Translations under genes and position numbers: made by a program
From: Methylobacterium sp. FF17
GTDB lineage: Bacteria > Pseudomonadota > Alphaproteobacteria > Rhizobiales > Beijerinckiaceae
DNA: 64,000 nt
Assembly: GCF_025813715.1 (NCBI RefSeq)
Contig: NZ_CP107532.1
Coordinates: 3,240,001-3,304,000 of the forward strand
Direction of reading: 5' to 3'
Part shown: positions 20,500 to 29,631 of the stretch, piece after piece
How positions within the stretch are numbered: the first letter of the stretch is position 1
Layout of the letters: each line of letters begins with the position of its first letter
Notes under the pieces: generated by a model
What the model was told of the DNA's origin: nothing
Databases searched by the model: none
What the model saw: the letters and a program-made list of their open reading frames with translations, nothing else

Positions 20500-21453
20500 T
20501 CAGCGCCGTCCTTCGGGGGCGGTGACGTCGCGGATGCCGTCGCCCAGCAGGTTGATCGCCAGCACCAGGACCAGGAGGGCGACGCCCGGGATGGTGATGA
20601 CCCAGGGCTGGAAGAACATGTACGGCTTGCCCTCGGCGATCATCAGCCCCCAGGAGGGCAGGGGCGGCTGCACGCCGAGGCCGAGGAAGGAGAGGGCGGC
20701 CTCCAGCAGGATGGCGTGCGCCATCTCCAGGGTCGCCACGACGATCAGCGCGTTGAAGATGTTGGGCAGCACCTCCTGGAAGAGGATGCGCGCCGGGGAG
20801 AAACCGGTGGCGCGCGCCGCCGCGATGAAGTCCTGGTCTCGGATCTGCCGGGTCGCGGCGCGTGTGACGACGGCGAAGCGGTCCCAGAGGAGGAAGCCGA
20901 GCACCAGAACCACCACCTTGAGCGAGCCGCCCACCAGGGAGGCCATGGCGAGGGCGACCAGCACCACGGGCATCGCGAGGCGGGTGGTCACCACGTAGCT
21001 CACCACCGCGTCGACCCGGCCCCCGAAATACCCGGCGCAGATCCCCAGTGTCGTGCCGATCACCCCCGAGATGGTGGCGGCCGCGATCCCGATGAGGAGC
21101 GAGATCTGGCTGCCGTAGATCAGGCGGCTGAGATAATCGCGCCCGAGCTTGTCGGTGCCGAGCACGTGGTCCCAGGTTCCCTTGGTCTGCCAGATCGGCG
21201 GGATCAGGCGGCGCGACACGTCCTGCGCATAAGGGTCGTGCGGGGCGATCAGGGGCGCAGCCAGGGTGGCGAGCAGGATCACCCCGAGGATACAGGCCCC
21301 GATCATGAAGCCGCCGTGGTGGAGCCCGCGCCGCAGGGCGAGGGCGGTCGGGGAGCGCGCGGCGGCGAGCGGAGCCTGCGGTTCGGCCGGAAGGGCCAGG
21401 GGCGCGTCGGGCATGCCGGCGCTGAGGGGCGAGGCGGATGGCCGGAAGGTCAT
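20500..21453 (-). CDS. Peptide ABC transporter permease, DppC type
   Basis: A 317-residue inner-membrane permease with a cytoplasmic N-terminal extension and about six membrane helices. The start of the periplasmic loop reads PLIAPHDPYAQD, common to DppC/OppC proteins, and the EAA loop that contacts the ATPase is visible as ATGFSPARILFQEVLPNI. It overlaps the DppB-type permease gene by 4 bases and is followed by the peptidase gene 41 bases later. It is part of one transporter with the neighbouring genes. Confidence 0.9.
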   Translation of the reverse strand: MTFRPSASPLSAGMPDAPLALPAEPQAPLAAARSPTALALRRGLHHGGFMIGACILGVILLATLAAPLIAPHDPYAQDVSRRLIPPIWQTKGTWDHVLGTDKLGRDYLSRLIYGSQISLLIGIAAATISGVIGTTLGICAGYFGGRVDAVVSYVVTTRLAMPVVLVALAMASLVGGSLKVVVLVLGFLLWDRFAVVTRAATRQIRDQDFIAAARATGFSPARILFQEVLPNIFNALIVVATLEMAHAILLEAALSFLGLGVQPPLPSWGLMIAEGKPYMFFQPWVITIPGVALLVLVLAINLLGDGIRDVTAPEGRR

Positions 21454-22364
21454 GAGCGCAGCCGGGGATCGAGGAGGGCGTTGAGGAGGTCGGCGGCCAG
21501 CGTCAGGGCGATGTAGATCATCGCCAGCACCAGAACGATCGCCTGGACCACGGGAAAGTCGTTGCGGGCGATGGATTCCCAGGCCAGCTGCCCGAGCCCC
21601 TGGAGCGAGAACACCGCCTCGATCACGATCGAACCGCCGAGCATGAAGCCGAACTGCACGGCGGCGAGCGCGATCACCGGAATGACGGCGTTGCGCAGGG
21701 CGTGCCGGATCAGCACCTTGCGCGGCGGCAGGCCCTTGGCGCGGGCCGTGCGGACATAGTCCGAGGCCAGCACCTCCAGCATCCCGTTGCGGGTCAGCCG
21801 CATCACTGCCGGCATGGCGTAGTAGCCGAGCGCGATTGCCGGCAGCACGAAGTGCTTCCAGGTCGCGTTGCCGGACACCGGCAGCCAGCGCAGGTTCACC
21901 GAGAAGATCATGATCAGCGTCAATCCGAACCAGAAGCTCGGCATGGCCTGACCCAGGACCGACACCGAGAGTGCGGCCCGGTCGATCCAGGTGTCGCGCT
22001 TGACCGCCGCCAGCACCCCGAGCGGGATCGCCACGAACAGCGCGACAGCGAGCGCCACGACGCCGAGGAACAGGGTGATCGGCATGCGTGCGGCCAGGAG
22101 GTCGATCACGCTCTCGCGGAAATAGAACGAATTGCCGAAATCGAGCTGGATCGCGCGGATCGCCCAGGCGCCGAACTGCGCCAGCAGCGGCTTGTCGAGG
22201 CCGTACTGGACCCGGATCGCCTCCACCTGGACCGAGGTCGCCTCCGGTCCCGCGATCGCGGCGGCGAGATCGCCGGAGAGGTGCAGCAGCATGAAGCTCG
22301 CCACCGACACCGTGACGGCCACCGCGGCCGCCACCAGGCTTCGTTGCAGCATGAACCTGAGCAT
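21450..22364 (-). CDS. Peptide ABC transporter permease, DppB type
   Basis: A 304-residue inner-membrane permease. It opens MLRFMLQRSLVAAAVAV, the first helix of DppB/OppB proteins, with a periplasmic segment containing QYGLDKPLLAQFG, then further helices. The EAA loop is seen as ARAKGLPPRKVLIRHALRNA. It pairs with the DppC-type permease, whose ATG overlaps this stop codon. The binding protein gene lies 150 bases upstream on the same strand. Confidence 0.9.
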   Translation of the reverse strand: MLRFMLQRSLVAAAVAVTVSVASFMLLHLSGDLAAAIAGPEATSVQVEAIRVQYGLDKPLLAQFGAWAIRAIQLDFGNSFYFRESVIDLLAARMPITLFLGVVALAVALFVAIPLGVLAAVKRDTWIDRAALSVSVLGQAMPSFWFGLTLIMIFSVNLRWLPVSGNATWKHFVLPAIALGYYAMPAVMRLTRNGMLEVLASDYVRTARAKGLPPRKVLIRHALRNAVIPVIALAAVQFGFMLGGSIVIEAVFSLQGLGQLAWESIARNDFPVVQAIVLVLAMIYIALTLAADLLNALLDPRLRS

Positions 22365-22514
22365 GGTCCGGGTTCCTTCGTCTGATTGCGGCGCCGGCTC
22401 GTACGAATCGCGGCAGACCGCCTCGGCCGTACGGGTCGCGTCGCGCCCCCTCTCCTTCCAGGAGACGGGCCCCGCGCTTTGCCTCCGGTCACCGACCGAA
22501 CACCACGAAGAGAG

Positions 22515-24041
22515 CTATTTCCACGACGCCGCGTAGAAGCGCGGCACCTCGTCGGGCTGTGCCGTGAAGGCGAGATCCTGGGTGAAGGCGTAGTTGGTCG
22601 AGTAGGAGAACAGCGGCAGGGCGTAGGCCTGGCCCGCGATGCGCTTCAGCGCCTCCGCGTACTTGGCCTTGCGTTGCGCCGGATCGGTTCCGCCGTCGCC
22701 GGCCTGGAGCGCCGCGATGGTCTCGGGATCCTTGGTCAGATCCTCGTCACCGCCCCGGAAATACACGCCCGTGAAGGCGGAGACGTCGAGGACCGAGAAC
22801 GAACCCCAGGTCTGGAACGCGATCGAGACCTTGCCGCCGCGGATCATATCGCGCAGGGCGGCGTAGCGGAGATAGTTCAAGCGGACCTTGATGCCGACCG
22901 CGCGGAGATACCCGATGACGGCCTCGGCGTAGTCGCGCTCCCGGTAGGCGCCGAGGTCGATCTCGAACCCGTCCGGGTAGCCCGCCTCCTTGAGGAGCGC
23001 CTTGGCCTTCGCGGGATCGTAGGGGTAGCGCGGGACACCCTCATCGGTGCAGCCGAACTGATCGATGAAGCAAGCGGCGTTCATCACGCGGCTTCCGCCG
23101 CGCACGAGGTTGTCGACCATGGCCTTGCGGTCGATGGCGTAGGAGATCGCCTGCCGCACGCGCACGTCCTTCAGGGGCGAGTTCGCCGCGGCGCGGCCCA
23201 GCGTGTCGAATTGCAGGAAGCCGACGCGCATGGTCTCGGCGCTCAGCACGGTGACGTTCGGCGCACCCTTGAGCTGGTCGGCCTGGTCGCTCGGTACGCG
23301 CCAGATCCAGTCGATGCCGCCGGTGACGAGTTCGGCCATGCGGCTGTCGGCATCGGGAATGACGCGGAATTCGAGCTTGCCGATCCTGGGCGTGCCGATC
23401 GGGCTGCCGGTCCAATACTTGGCGAAGCGCTCCATCTTCACCCCGCGTCCGTTCTCCACCGCCGTGATGCGGTAGGGGCCGGTGCCCACCGGTGCCTTGG
23501 CGAAGCCGTCCAGGCCGACTTTCTTGAAGTAGGCGCCCGGAAAGATCGGGGTCGGACCGGCGAGGTACTCGAGCGCTGCCGGAAACGGCGCCTTCAGGTG
23601 GATACGAACCGTATGGGCATCCACCACCTCGGTCGACTTCATCCAGTCGACGTTCTGCTTCGTCACCGTGCGGGCTTCCGGCGTCAGCACGTAGTTGAAG
23701 GTGAAGGCCACGTCCTCTGGGCCGAAGGTGTCTCCGTTGTGGAAAGTAACGCCCTCGCGCAGCTTCAGTTCGAGGGTGGCCGGATCGATCCACGTCCAGG
23801 CCGTTGCCAGCATCGGCTGGTAGGTGCCAGTCTTCGGATCGCGGTAGAGCAAGGTATCCCAGACGTTACGGGCCAGGACGACGCCCTCGCGGGCGCTGTT
23901 GTGGTAGGGGCTGACGTTCTCCGGCTCGGTATCGGAGGCGTAGACCAGCGTGTCGTTGGCCTTACCCGCCAAGGCCGGCGTGCTCGCCGCCAGCATGAGC
24001 AGGGTGAGCGCGGCACCCGTCATCGAGGAATGTCTCGCCAT
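22515..24041 (-). CDS. Peptide-type ABC substrate-binding protein
   Basis: A 508-residue periplasmic binding protein of the SBP_bac_5 family. It has a Sec signal peptide of about 25 residues (cleavage near ALAGKAND). Family landmarks include the LVYASDTEPENVSPYHNS start, LKLREGVTFHNGDTFGPEDVAFTF and IRQAISYAIDRKAMVDN equivalents (VRQAISYAIDRKAMV). These proteins feed peptides, opines, nickel chelates or other bulky solutes to Dpp-type permeases. It is the first gene of the operon, divergent from a LysR regulator that could control it. Substrate is not readable from sequence. Confidence 0.9.
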   Translation of the reverse strand: MARHSSMTGAALTLLMLAASTPALAGKANDTLVYASDTEPENVSPYHNSAREGVVLARNVWDTLLYRDPKTGTYQPMLATAWTWIDPATLELKLREGVTFHNGDTFGPEDVAFTFNYVLTPEARTVTKQNVDWMKSTEVVDAHTVRIHLKAPFPAALEYLAGPTPIFPGAYFKKVGLDGFAKAPVGTGPYRITAVENGRGVKMERFAKYWTGSPIGTPRIGKLEFRVIPDADSRMAELVTGGIDWIWRVPSDQADQLKGAPNVTVLSAETMRVGFLQFDTLGRAAANSPLKDVRVRQAISYAIDRKAMVDNLVRGGSRVMNAACFIDQFGCTDEGVPRYPYDPAKAKALLKEAGYPDGFEIDLGAYRERDYAEAVIGYLRAVGIKVRLNYLRYAALRDMIRGGKVSIAFQTWGSFSVLDVSAFTGVYFRGGDEDLTKDPETIAALQAGDGGTDPAQRKAKYAEALKRIAGQAYALPLFSYSTNYAFTQDLAFTAQPDEVPRFYAASWK

Positions 24042-24118
24042 CGTCCCAATCCCTCTCGCAACGGGCGCCCCGATCTAGGGTCGAACGCCGATCTGCCACT
24101 TTTTTCGCCCTGCCATGG

Positions 24119-24145
24119 TGTTGTGCATCTCTCATCGCAACAAGT
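24119..24145. promoter_or_regulatory. Candidate LysR operator between transporter and regulator
   Basis: In the 152-base gap between the divergent binding-protein and LysR genes there is an imperfect inverted repeat, TTGTGC at 24121-24126 and GCAACAA at 24137-24143. Its spacing resembles the T-N11-A class of LysR-type operators. This is a visual match only. Confidence 0.4.
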
Positions 24146-24193
24146 AGAATTTCGCGATGGTGGGCATGCCGTTTCGGCAACGGAGAAGTCGAG

Positions 24194-25102
24194 ATGCAGA
24201 TGTCGGGGCTGCGCTACTTCCTGGCGGTCGCGCGCACAGGGTCGATTGCCTCGGCTTCTACACAACTGAACGTTGCGGCATCTGCCATCAGCCGTCAGAT
24301 CGCCAACCTCGAGGCCGAACTCGACTGCGTGCTGTTCGAGCGCCGGCCCCGGGGAATGGTCCCGAGCCCCGCCGGGGAGTTGCTCGCGACGCACGCCCAT
24401 CAGACCCTGATCCGGGCCGAACAGGTCGCTGCCGAGATCCAGGGATTGCAGGGTCTGGCCCGTGGCCTCATCCGGATCGCCACGTCGGAGGGCTTTGCCC
24501 TCGACCTGCTGCCCAACGCCATCGCGGAGTTCCACGGCGATTACCCGGGCATCCGGTTCGAGGTGCAGATGCTGCCGCCCGCGCAGGTCACGCACGTGGT
24601 GGCGGCCGGGGACGCCGATATCGGCGTCACCTTCGCGCTCGCCCCGTCGAGCCTCGTCACGGTCGCCTACGACAACGCCGTCGAGATGGTGGCACTGAGC
24701 GCACCCGATCATCCCCTCGCGCGTCGGCCCTCGATCCAGCTTTCGGACCTGACGGCCTTTCCGATCGCGGTGCCGACCCTCGATACCACCGCCCGCCGGG
24801 TATTCGATGCGGCCTGTCAGGCCGAGGGGATCATCATCGAGCCGACGCTGACGGCCAACATCCTCTCCGCCCTCCTGCCCTTCGTGCGCCGCACGCGGGG
24901 CATCGCGCTGATGTCGGCCCTGTCCGTGCAGACGCCGGTGCGGCTCGGCGAACTCGTCTGCATCCCGGTGCGGTCACGCGCCAGCCTGATCCGTGGCATC
25001 CAGGTTCAGGTGATGCGGGACCGCAAGCTGCCGCATGCGGTCCAGGCCTTCCTGCGTCAGCTCATCACCGCGCTGCCGTCGGTGCGATCCGACGGCCTGT
25101 GA
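24194..25102 (+). CDS. LysR-family transcriptional regulator
   Basis: A 302-residue LysR-type regulator. The N-terminal helix-turn-helix covers about residues 4-62 (FLAVARTGSIASASTQL, then SAISRQIANLEAELDCVLFER). The effector-binding domain follows (IRIATSEGFALDLLP onward), with an N-terminal subdomain and a hinge near 160-165. It is divergent from the peptide transporter operon and ends 3 bases before the convergent acdS stop, so the transporter genes are its most likely target. The effector is unknown. Confidence 0.88.
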   Translation: MQMSGLRYFLAVARTGSIASASTQLNVAASAISRQIANLEAELDCVLFERRPRGMVPSPAGELLATHAHQTLIRAEQVAAEIQGLQGLARGLIRIATSEGFALDLLPNAIAEFHGDYPGIRFEVQMLPPAQVTHVVAAGDADIGVTFALAPSSLVTVAYDNAVEMVALSAPDHPLARRPSIQLSDLTAFPIAVPTLDTTARRVFDAACQAEGIIIEPTLTANILSALLPFVRRTRGIALMSALSVQTPVRLGELVCIPVRSRASLIRGIQVQVMRDRKLPHAVQAFLRQLITALPSVRSDGL

Positions 25103-25105
25103 CGC

Positions 25106-26116
25106 TCAACCGTTGCGGAAGGTGTAGCTGTAGCCGTTGAGCGCCGGCGCGCCGCCGAGATGGGCGTAGAGCACCCGCGAGCCCTTGGGGAAGAAGCCCT
25201 TCTGCACAAGATCGATCATGCCCTGCATCGATTTCCCCTCGTAGACCGGGTCGGTGATCATGCCCTCGAGCCGAGCCGAAAGGCGGATCGCCTCCACGGT
25301 CTCCTTGGAGGGCACGCCGTAGACCGGATAGGCGTAATCCTCGTTGAGCACGATATCCTCGGCAGTGATCGCCCGTGCGCCGATGAGTTCGGCGGTGTTC
25401 TTCGCGATCTCCAGCACCTGCGCCTTGGTTTGGGCCGGAGTGCAGGAGGCGTCGATACCGATGACGTTGCGGGCGCGGCCATCGGCGGCGAAACCCACCA
25501 CCATGCCCGCATGCGTGGAGCCCGTGACGGTGCAGACGACGATGTAGTCGAAGTGCAGACCCATCTCGGCTTCCTGGGCGCGGACCTCCTCGGCGAAGCC
25601 GACGAAGCCGAGGCCGCCGAACTTGTGCACGGAGGCTCCAGCGGGAATCGGGTAGGGCTTGCCGCCCTTGGCCTTCACGTCTTCGAGGGCCTTGGTCCAG
25701 CTCTCGCGGATGCCGATGTCGAAGCCGTCATCCACGAGCTGCGTCTCTGCACCCATGATGCGCGACAGCATGATGTTGCCGACGCGGTCGTAGACGGCAT
25801 CCTCGTGCGGCACCCAGGCCTCCTGGATCAGCCGGCACTTCATGCCGATCTTGGCGGCCACCGCCGCCACCATGCGGGTGTGGTTCGACTGAACGCCGCC
25901 GATGGTCACAAGGGTGTCGGCGCCGCTCGCGATGGCATCCGGCACGATGTATTCGAGCTTCCGCAGCTTGTTGCCGCCATAGGCGAGGCCGGAATTGCAA
26001 TCCTCGCGCTTGGCGTAGATCAGCACGTCGCCTCCGAGATGCGCGGTGAGACGCGGCAGGTGCTCGATCGGAGTCGGGCCGAAGGTGAGGGGATAACGCT
26101 CGAATTTCGACAGCAT
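25106..26116 (-). CDS. acdS: 1-aminocyclopropane-1-carboxylate deaminase
   Basis: A 336-residue PLP enzyme that cleaves the plant ethylene precursor ACC to 2-oxobutyrate and ammonia. The PLP lysine is Lys50 in YGGNKLRK, with the SNHT phosphate/cofactor segment at 78-80. The residues that separate true ACC deaminase from D-cysteine desulfhydrase are present: Tyr292-Glu293 in VYEGKSM and Leu320 in YAHLGG, matching Tyr294, Glu295 and Leu322 of the Pseudomonas enzyme. The ATG at 26116 gives the standard length; an ATG at 26134 would add six residues. It is divergent from an Lrp-type gene, the known acdS-acdR layout, which implies induction by ACC through AcdR. Confidence 0.93.
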   Translation of the reverse strand: MLSKFERYPLTFGPTPIEHLPRLTAHLGGDVLIYAKREDCNSGLAYGGNKLRKLEYIVPDAIASGADTLVTIGGVQSNHTRMVAAVAAKIGMKCRLIQEAWVPHEDAVYDRVGNIMLSRIMGAETQLVDDGFDIGIRESWTKALEDVKAKGGKPYPIPAGASVHKFGGLGFVGFAEEVRAQEAEMGLHFDYIVVCTVTGSTHAGMVVGFAADGRARNVIGIDASCTPAQTKAQVLEIAKNTAELIGARAITAEDIVLNEDYAYPVYGVPSKETVEAIRLSARLEGMITDPVYEGKSMQGMIDLVQKGFFPKGSRVLYAHLGGAPALNGYSYTFRNG

Positions 26117-26161
26117 GGGGCAGATGTCCTTCACGTGAGACCTGCAAACGCTAGCAAAGCC

Positions 26162-26199
26162 TTCGCGAAAGGTGCTCTCGAATTTCGCCCGTGAATTTC
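26162..26199. promoter_or_regulatory. Repeats in the acdS/acdR divergent region
   Basis: The 156-base gap between acdS and acdR has a palindrome TTCGCGAA (26162-26169) followed by two direct copies of GAATTTC (26180-26186 and 26193-26199), 13 bases apart. Lrp-type regulators bind repeated sites of this sort, so this may be the AcdR binding region. Inference only. Confidence 0.4.
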
Positions 26200-26272
26200 T
26201 CCGGAGGATGTTAAACGGTTCTCGCGGCGGTCATTCCCTCCGCCAAAATCACGCTTCGTGGAAGGTTCGTTC

Positions 26273-26737
26273 ATGGACGCTGCGCTCGACCGCATGGACC
26301 TGAAGATTCTCCGCCTGCTTCAGGCGGATGGCCGAATGGGCAATGCCGAGATCGCCAAGCGGGTGAACACCAGCGCTGCCACCTGCCACCGGCGCATCCA
26401 GCGCCTGTTCGAGGAGGGATACATCCGCGGCGTGCGCGCCCTGCTCGCGCCGGAGAAGGTCGGACGGGGCTCGCTCGTCATGGTTGGCGTGGTCCTCGAC
26501 CGCTCCACGCCGGAGAGCTTCGCGGCCTTCGAGGCCGCGGCCCGTGCCATGCCGATGGTGCTCGACTGCCATCTGGTTGCCGGCGATTTCGACTACTTCC
26601 TCAAGATCCGCGTCTCCGATATGGCGGATTTCAACCGCCTGCACAGCGCCACGCTGATCGCCCTGCCGGGGGTCCGCCAGACCCGGACCTTCTTCGTGAT
26701 GAAGGAGGTGGTCGACAACGCACCGATCGACCTGTGA
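26273..26737 (+). CDS. acdR: Lrp/AsnC-family regulator AcdR
   Basis: A 154-residue regulator. An N-terminal winged helix-turn-helix (about 8-60, LKILRLLQADGRMGNAEIAKRV then TCHRRIQRL) is followed by a RAM/AsnC ligand domain (about 68-150) with LDCHLVAGDFDYFLKI. Its divergent position to acdS is the arrangement described in Bradyrhizobium, Azospirillum and Methylobacterium, where AcdR activates acdS in the presence of ACC. The ATG at 26273 follows a GGAAGG ribosome site; a GTG 15 bases upstream is the alternative. D-serine ammonia-lyase follows 32 bases later on the same strand, so the regulator may control both. Confidence 0.88.
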   Translation: MDAALDRMDLKILRLLQADGRMGNAEIAKRVNTSAATCHRRIQRLFEEGYIRGVRALLAPEKVGRGSLVMVGVVLDRSTPESFAAFEAAARAMPMVLDCHLVAGDFDYFLKIRVSDMADFNRLHSATLIALPGVRQTRTFFVMKEVVDNAPIDL

Positions 26738-26769
26738 CCCGCGACCCCATCCGAGAAGGAACCACCCGC

Positions 26770-28035
26770 ATGTCCGACGGCCTCAACGGGATTCCGGACG
26801 CCGTCCGAGCGGGGCAACCCACCGTTTGGCGCAACCCGCACGGCCGCCCTGCCGCCGAGATCCTGCCCGGCCTCGCCTATGGGCTCGCCGAGGTGGCGGA
26901 GGCGGAGGCGCGCTGGCGCCGCTTCGATCCCCTCCTGGCGCGGCTATTCCCCGAACTGGCGACGGGGCGCATCGACTCGCCTTTGCTGTGCTTGGGTCCG
27001 GACGTCGCCGCGCATGTGGCCGGGTTTGCCGGAGCCCGCGTGCTGGTCAAGGCGGACCACGACCTGCCGGTGACGGGCTGCATCAAGGCACGCGGCGGCG
27101 TCTACGAGGTCCTGGTCCAGGCAGAGGCCCTGGCCCGACGCGGCGGCTGGCTACGGACCGGCGACTCCTACGCCCGCCTCGCCGAGCCGGACGCGCGCGA
27201 TGCGTTCGCGGCCTACACGATCGCGGTCGGCAGCACGGGCAATCTCGGCTTCAGCGTCGGCGTAATGGCACGGGCGCTGGGCTTCGCGGTCGAGGTTCAC
27301 ATGTCCCACGACGCCAAGGCCTGGAAGAAGCAGCGCCTGCGCGACCTCGGCGCCCGGGTCGTGGAGCATGCGGGCGATTACGGCAGCGCCGTCGCGGCGG
27401 CCCGCGCGGCCTTCGCGGACCGGCCGGACGCGCATTTCGTGGACGACGAGAGTTCGGTCGACCTCTTCCTCGGCTATGCGACGGCGGCCTTCGACCTCCG
27501 GCGCCAACTGGCGGAAGCCGAGGTTACGGTCGATGGCGCGAACCCGCTTCATGTCTACCTGCCCTGCGGGGTCGGCGGCGCGCCGGGGGGCGTCACGCTC
27601 GGCCTCAAGCTTTTGTTCGGAGATGCGGTCCGCTGCATCTTCGTGGAGCCGGTGGCGGCACCCTGCCTGCTCGTCCAACTCGCGGAGGGCCTGGAGCATC
27701 CGGTCAGCGTCTACGACATCGGCCTCGACAACCGCACGGCGGCAGACGGGCTCGCCGTATCCCAGGCCTCGATGCTGGTGGCCGGCACCGTCGGCCCGCT
27801 TGTGGAGGCAGTGGTCACGGTGGAGGATACAGCCCTGTTTACCTGGCTGCGCGATCTCTGGGAGCAGGCGGGCCTGCGCCTCGAACCCTCGGCGGCGGCG
27901 GCCTTCGCCGCGGTCGGCCCGCGGCTGACGCTCTCCCCCGAGGCGCGGGGCGGCACGCACGTGGTCTGGACCACGGGCGGCGCGCTCCTGCCGGAGGCGG
28001 AATTTCGCACCGCCCTCGGCCTGGGGATCCGCTAG
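26770..28035 (+). CDS. dsdA: D-serine ammonia-lyase
   Basis: A 421-residue fold-type II PLP enzyme. The PLP lysine sits in PVTGCIKARGGVYEV, the phosphate-binding loop in VGSTGNLGFSVG and a second glycine loop in PCGVGGAPGG. These and the length fit D-serine ammonia-lyase (DsdA), which yields pyruvate and ammonia. The ATG at 26770 is preceded by AAGGA; an open frame from a GTG at 26734 overlaps the acdR stop but has no better site. No DsdC-like regulator or DsdX permease is adjacent; the acdR gene precedes it instead. It converges with an AraC gene, the stop codons sharing CTAG. Confidence 0.88.
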   Translation: MSDGLNGIPDAVRAGQPTVWRNPHGRPAAEILPGLAYGLAEVAEAEARWRRFDPLLARLFPELATGRIDSPLLCLGPDVAAHVAGFAGARVLVKADHDLPVTGCIKARGGVYEVLVQAEALARRGGWLRTGDSYARLAEPDARDAFAAYTIAVGSTGNLGFSVGVMARALGFAVEVHMSHDAKAWKKQRLRDLGARVVEHAGDYGSAVAAARAAFADRPDAHFVDDESSVDLFLGYATAAFDLRRQLAEAEVTVDGANPLHVYLPCGVGGAPGGVTLGLKLLFGDAVRCIFVEPVAAPCLLVQLAEGLEHPVSVYDIGLDNRTAADGLAVSQASMLVAGTVGPLVEAVVTVEDTALFTWLRDLWEQAGLRLEPSAAAAFAAVGPRLTLSPEARGGTHVVWTTGGALLPEAEFRTALGLGIR

Positions 28036-29033
28036 GCCGACAGGCTCTTCATCCAGTCGAGCAGGATCTGCGGGGATCCGTTGCCGGCGCGGGGGATCAG
28101 GCTTTCGGCCACGGCCTCGCGGGGCAGGAAGCCGAAGCGGCGTCGGAAGGCGCGGCTGAAGGTCTTCTCGTCGGAGAAGCCCGTGGCGTAGGCCACCGTG
28201 GAGATGCGGGGCCGCCCCCCCGACGCACCGAGGAGCTTCATGGCCCGCAGCAGGCGGCGCTCGCGGATGTAGCTCGCGACACCCCCGTCCGCGTCGAAGA
28301 GCCGATAGAGCGTGGCGCGGGACAGGCCGAACTGCGCGATCAGCGCATCGACGCCCAGGGATACCTGGGCGAGTTCCTGCTCGATGTACTGGCAGACCGC
28401 GATCTTGTTGAGCTGGTCCACGGCCGGCGCCTGGTTCGCGTCGGGTTGGAAGCAGGCGGCGCAGAGGTCGGCCGCCGCACCCGAGAGATACCGCAACTGG
28501 TGCGCCTCGGCGGAGTCGGCACTGGCGGTGAGGCCGGCCAGATAGGTGTAGGAAAGCTGGCGCACCGGATGGGCGCGGAAATCGAGCGCCCGGCCATGCA
28601 GGTTTTCGATGGTGCCGATCTGGTCGGCGAGGAGCTTGCGCGGCACCATGATGTTGGTGGCGCAGACCGCGCCGGCCTCGCTGATGACGGGCTGCGAGAG
28701 GTCGAAAACCACGATCTGCGACGCCTTGATCTCCGCCTCGCCTGCGGTCCCCTGCACCCGGCTCTGACCGGCCGTGTAGAACTGAAGCAGGATATGGTCG
28801 ATTCCCTGCCGGGCGATCGTTCGGGCCGACCGTTTGAGGCGCTGGGCCGGCGCGGACACGGCACCGAGCAGGACCTCCCCGAGATGGTAAGTCTTCAGCG
28901 CCATCGGCGCCGACAGGTCCGCGTCACGCGCGACCTCGGCCTCGAAGACCGGCGCCAAGTGCTCGCACCAAGATTCAGCCCTGAGATCCGGATCTTCAGG
29001 CGGATTATACTGGTCGCACTGGATTTCAGACAT
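28032..29033 (-). CDS. AraC-family transcriptional regulator
   Basis: A 333-residue regulator with an N-terminal sensing domain of the AraC-binding-like (cupin) type (about 20-190) and a C-terminal pair of helix-turn-helix motifs (about 225-320). The latter shows GLSRATLYRLFDADGGVASYIRERRL and the recognisable STVAYATGFSDEKTFSRAFRRRFG. Proteins of this layout often regulate stress or catabolic genes. The gene is preceded by the long AT-rich gap and ends against dsdA, so the dsdA/acdR unit and the flagellin locus are both possible targets. Confidence 0.85.
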   Translation of the reverse strand: MSEIQCDQYNPPEDPDLRAESWCEHLAPVFEAEVARDADLSAPMALKTYHLGEVLLGAVSAPAQRLKRSARTIARQGIDHILLQFYTAGQSRVQGTAGEAEIKASQIVVFDLSQPVISEAGAVCATNIMVPRKLLADQIGTIENLHGRALDFRAHPVRQLSYTYLAGLTASADSAEAHQLRYLSGAAADLCAACFQPDANQAPAVDQLNKIAVCQYIEQELAQVSLGVDALIAQFGLSRATLYRLFDADGGVASYIRERRLLRAMKLLGASGGRPRISTVAYATGFSDEKTFSRAFRRRFGFLPREAVAESLIPRAGNGSPQILLDWMKSLSA

Positions 29034-29631
29034 TTATCTTAGCTCATTACGCGAGATTTTCATTCGATTATTTTTGCTAATAATCCAATCGATATCGAAC
29101 AACCGTAACCGGACTGCTGAATAATTTTCGGACGTATGAATTATAGTACATCTGTATATCTAGTAATATTCCCTCTTTTTTGGTTTTTACTGAAAGAGCA
29201 AGCGGTCCTATAAGTTTAATTTACCTATACATCATAATGTTTACTTCTATATTTGATATCCCATCAAGCATCAATACATCACCGGTGGGTTTGTGAGCTT
29301 ATTGCGACCGTAAGTTGTGAATCGGGACAGGATCGATCGCCGTCACCGTCCGACCGTCCACCGCGTGCCCGGGGCCGAGCCATCTGAGGCCGGTCGACCG
29401 ATGAGGCAAGCCGACACATGATCAAGAACCGGATGGATTTGAGACGTTTTGTCCCATGAATGGTATATACTGGACCTATAAATTATTGTGAGACGTCGTG
29501 AGCCTATTCTGAGATATCTAGTCCTATCTCTTTGCCTCCGGACGACGTCTTTTTAGCAATCGGATAAGTGGCCTGCCCGCTGTCTGGGGCATCGCCAACA
29601 AGGCGATGTCTCGATCAACAGAATCCGCCAG
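29034..29631. other. AT-rich gap upstream of flagellin
   Basis: Nearly 600 bases without a gene. From about 29040 to 29300 and again near 29450-29540 the sequence is strongly AT-rich, with runs such as TTTTTTGGTTTTT and repeated TATAT/AATAAT, against a GC-rich background. It must contain the AraC gene promoter and any flagellin promoter, but no clear sigma28 or sigma54 site was seen. Foreign origin or a strongly regulated promoter region are both possible. Confidence 0.55.

Noticed and set aside
25160..26194. A 344-codon plus-strand frame
   Set aside because: It is the antisense of acdS, whose active-site residues are all present.
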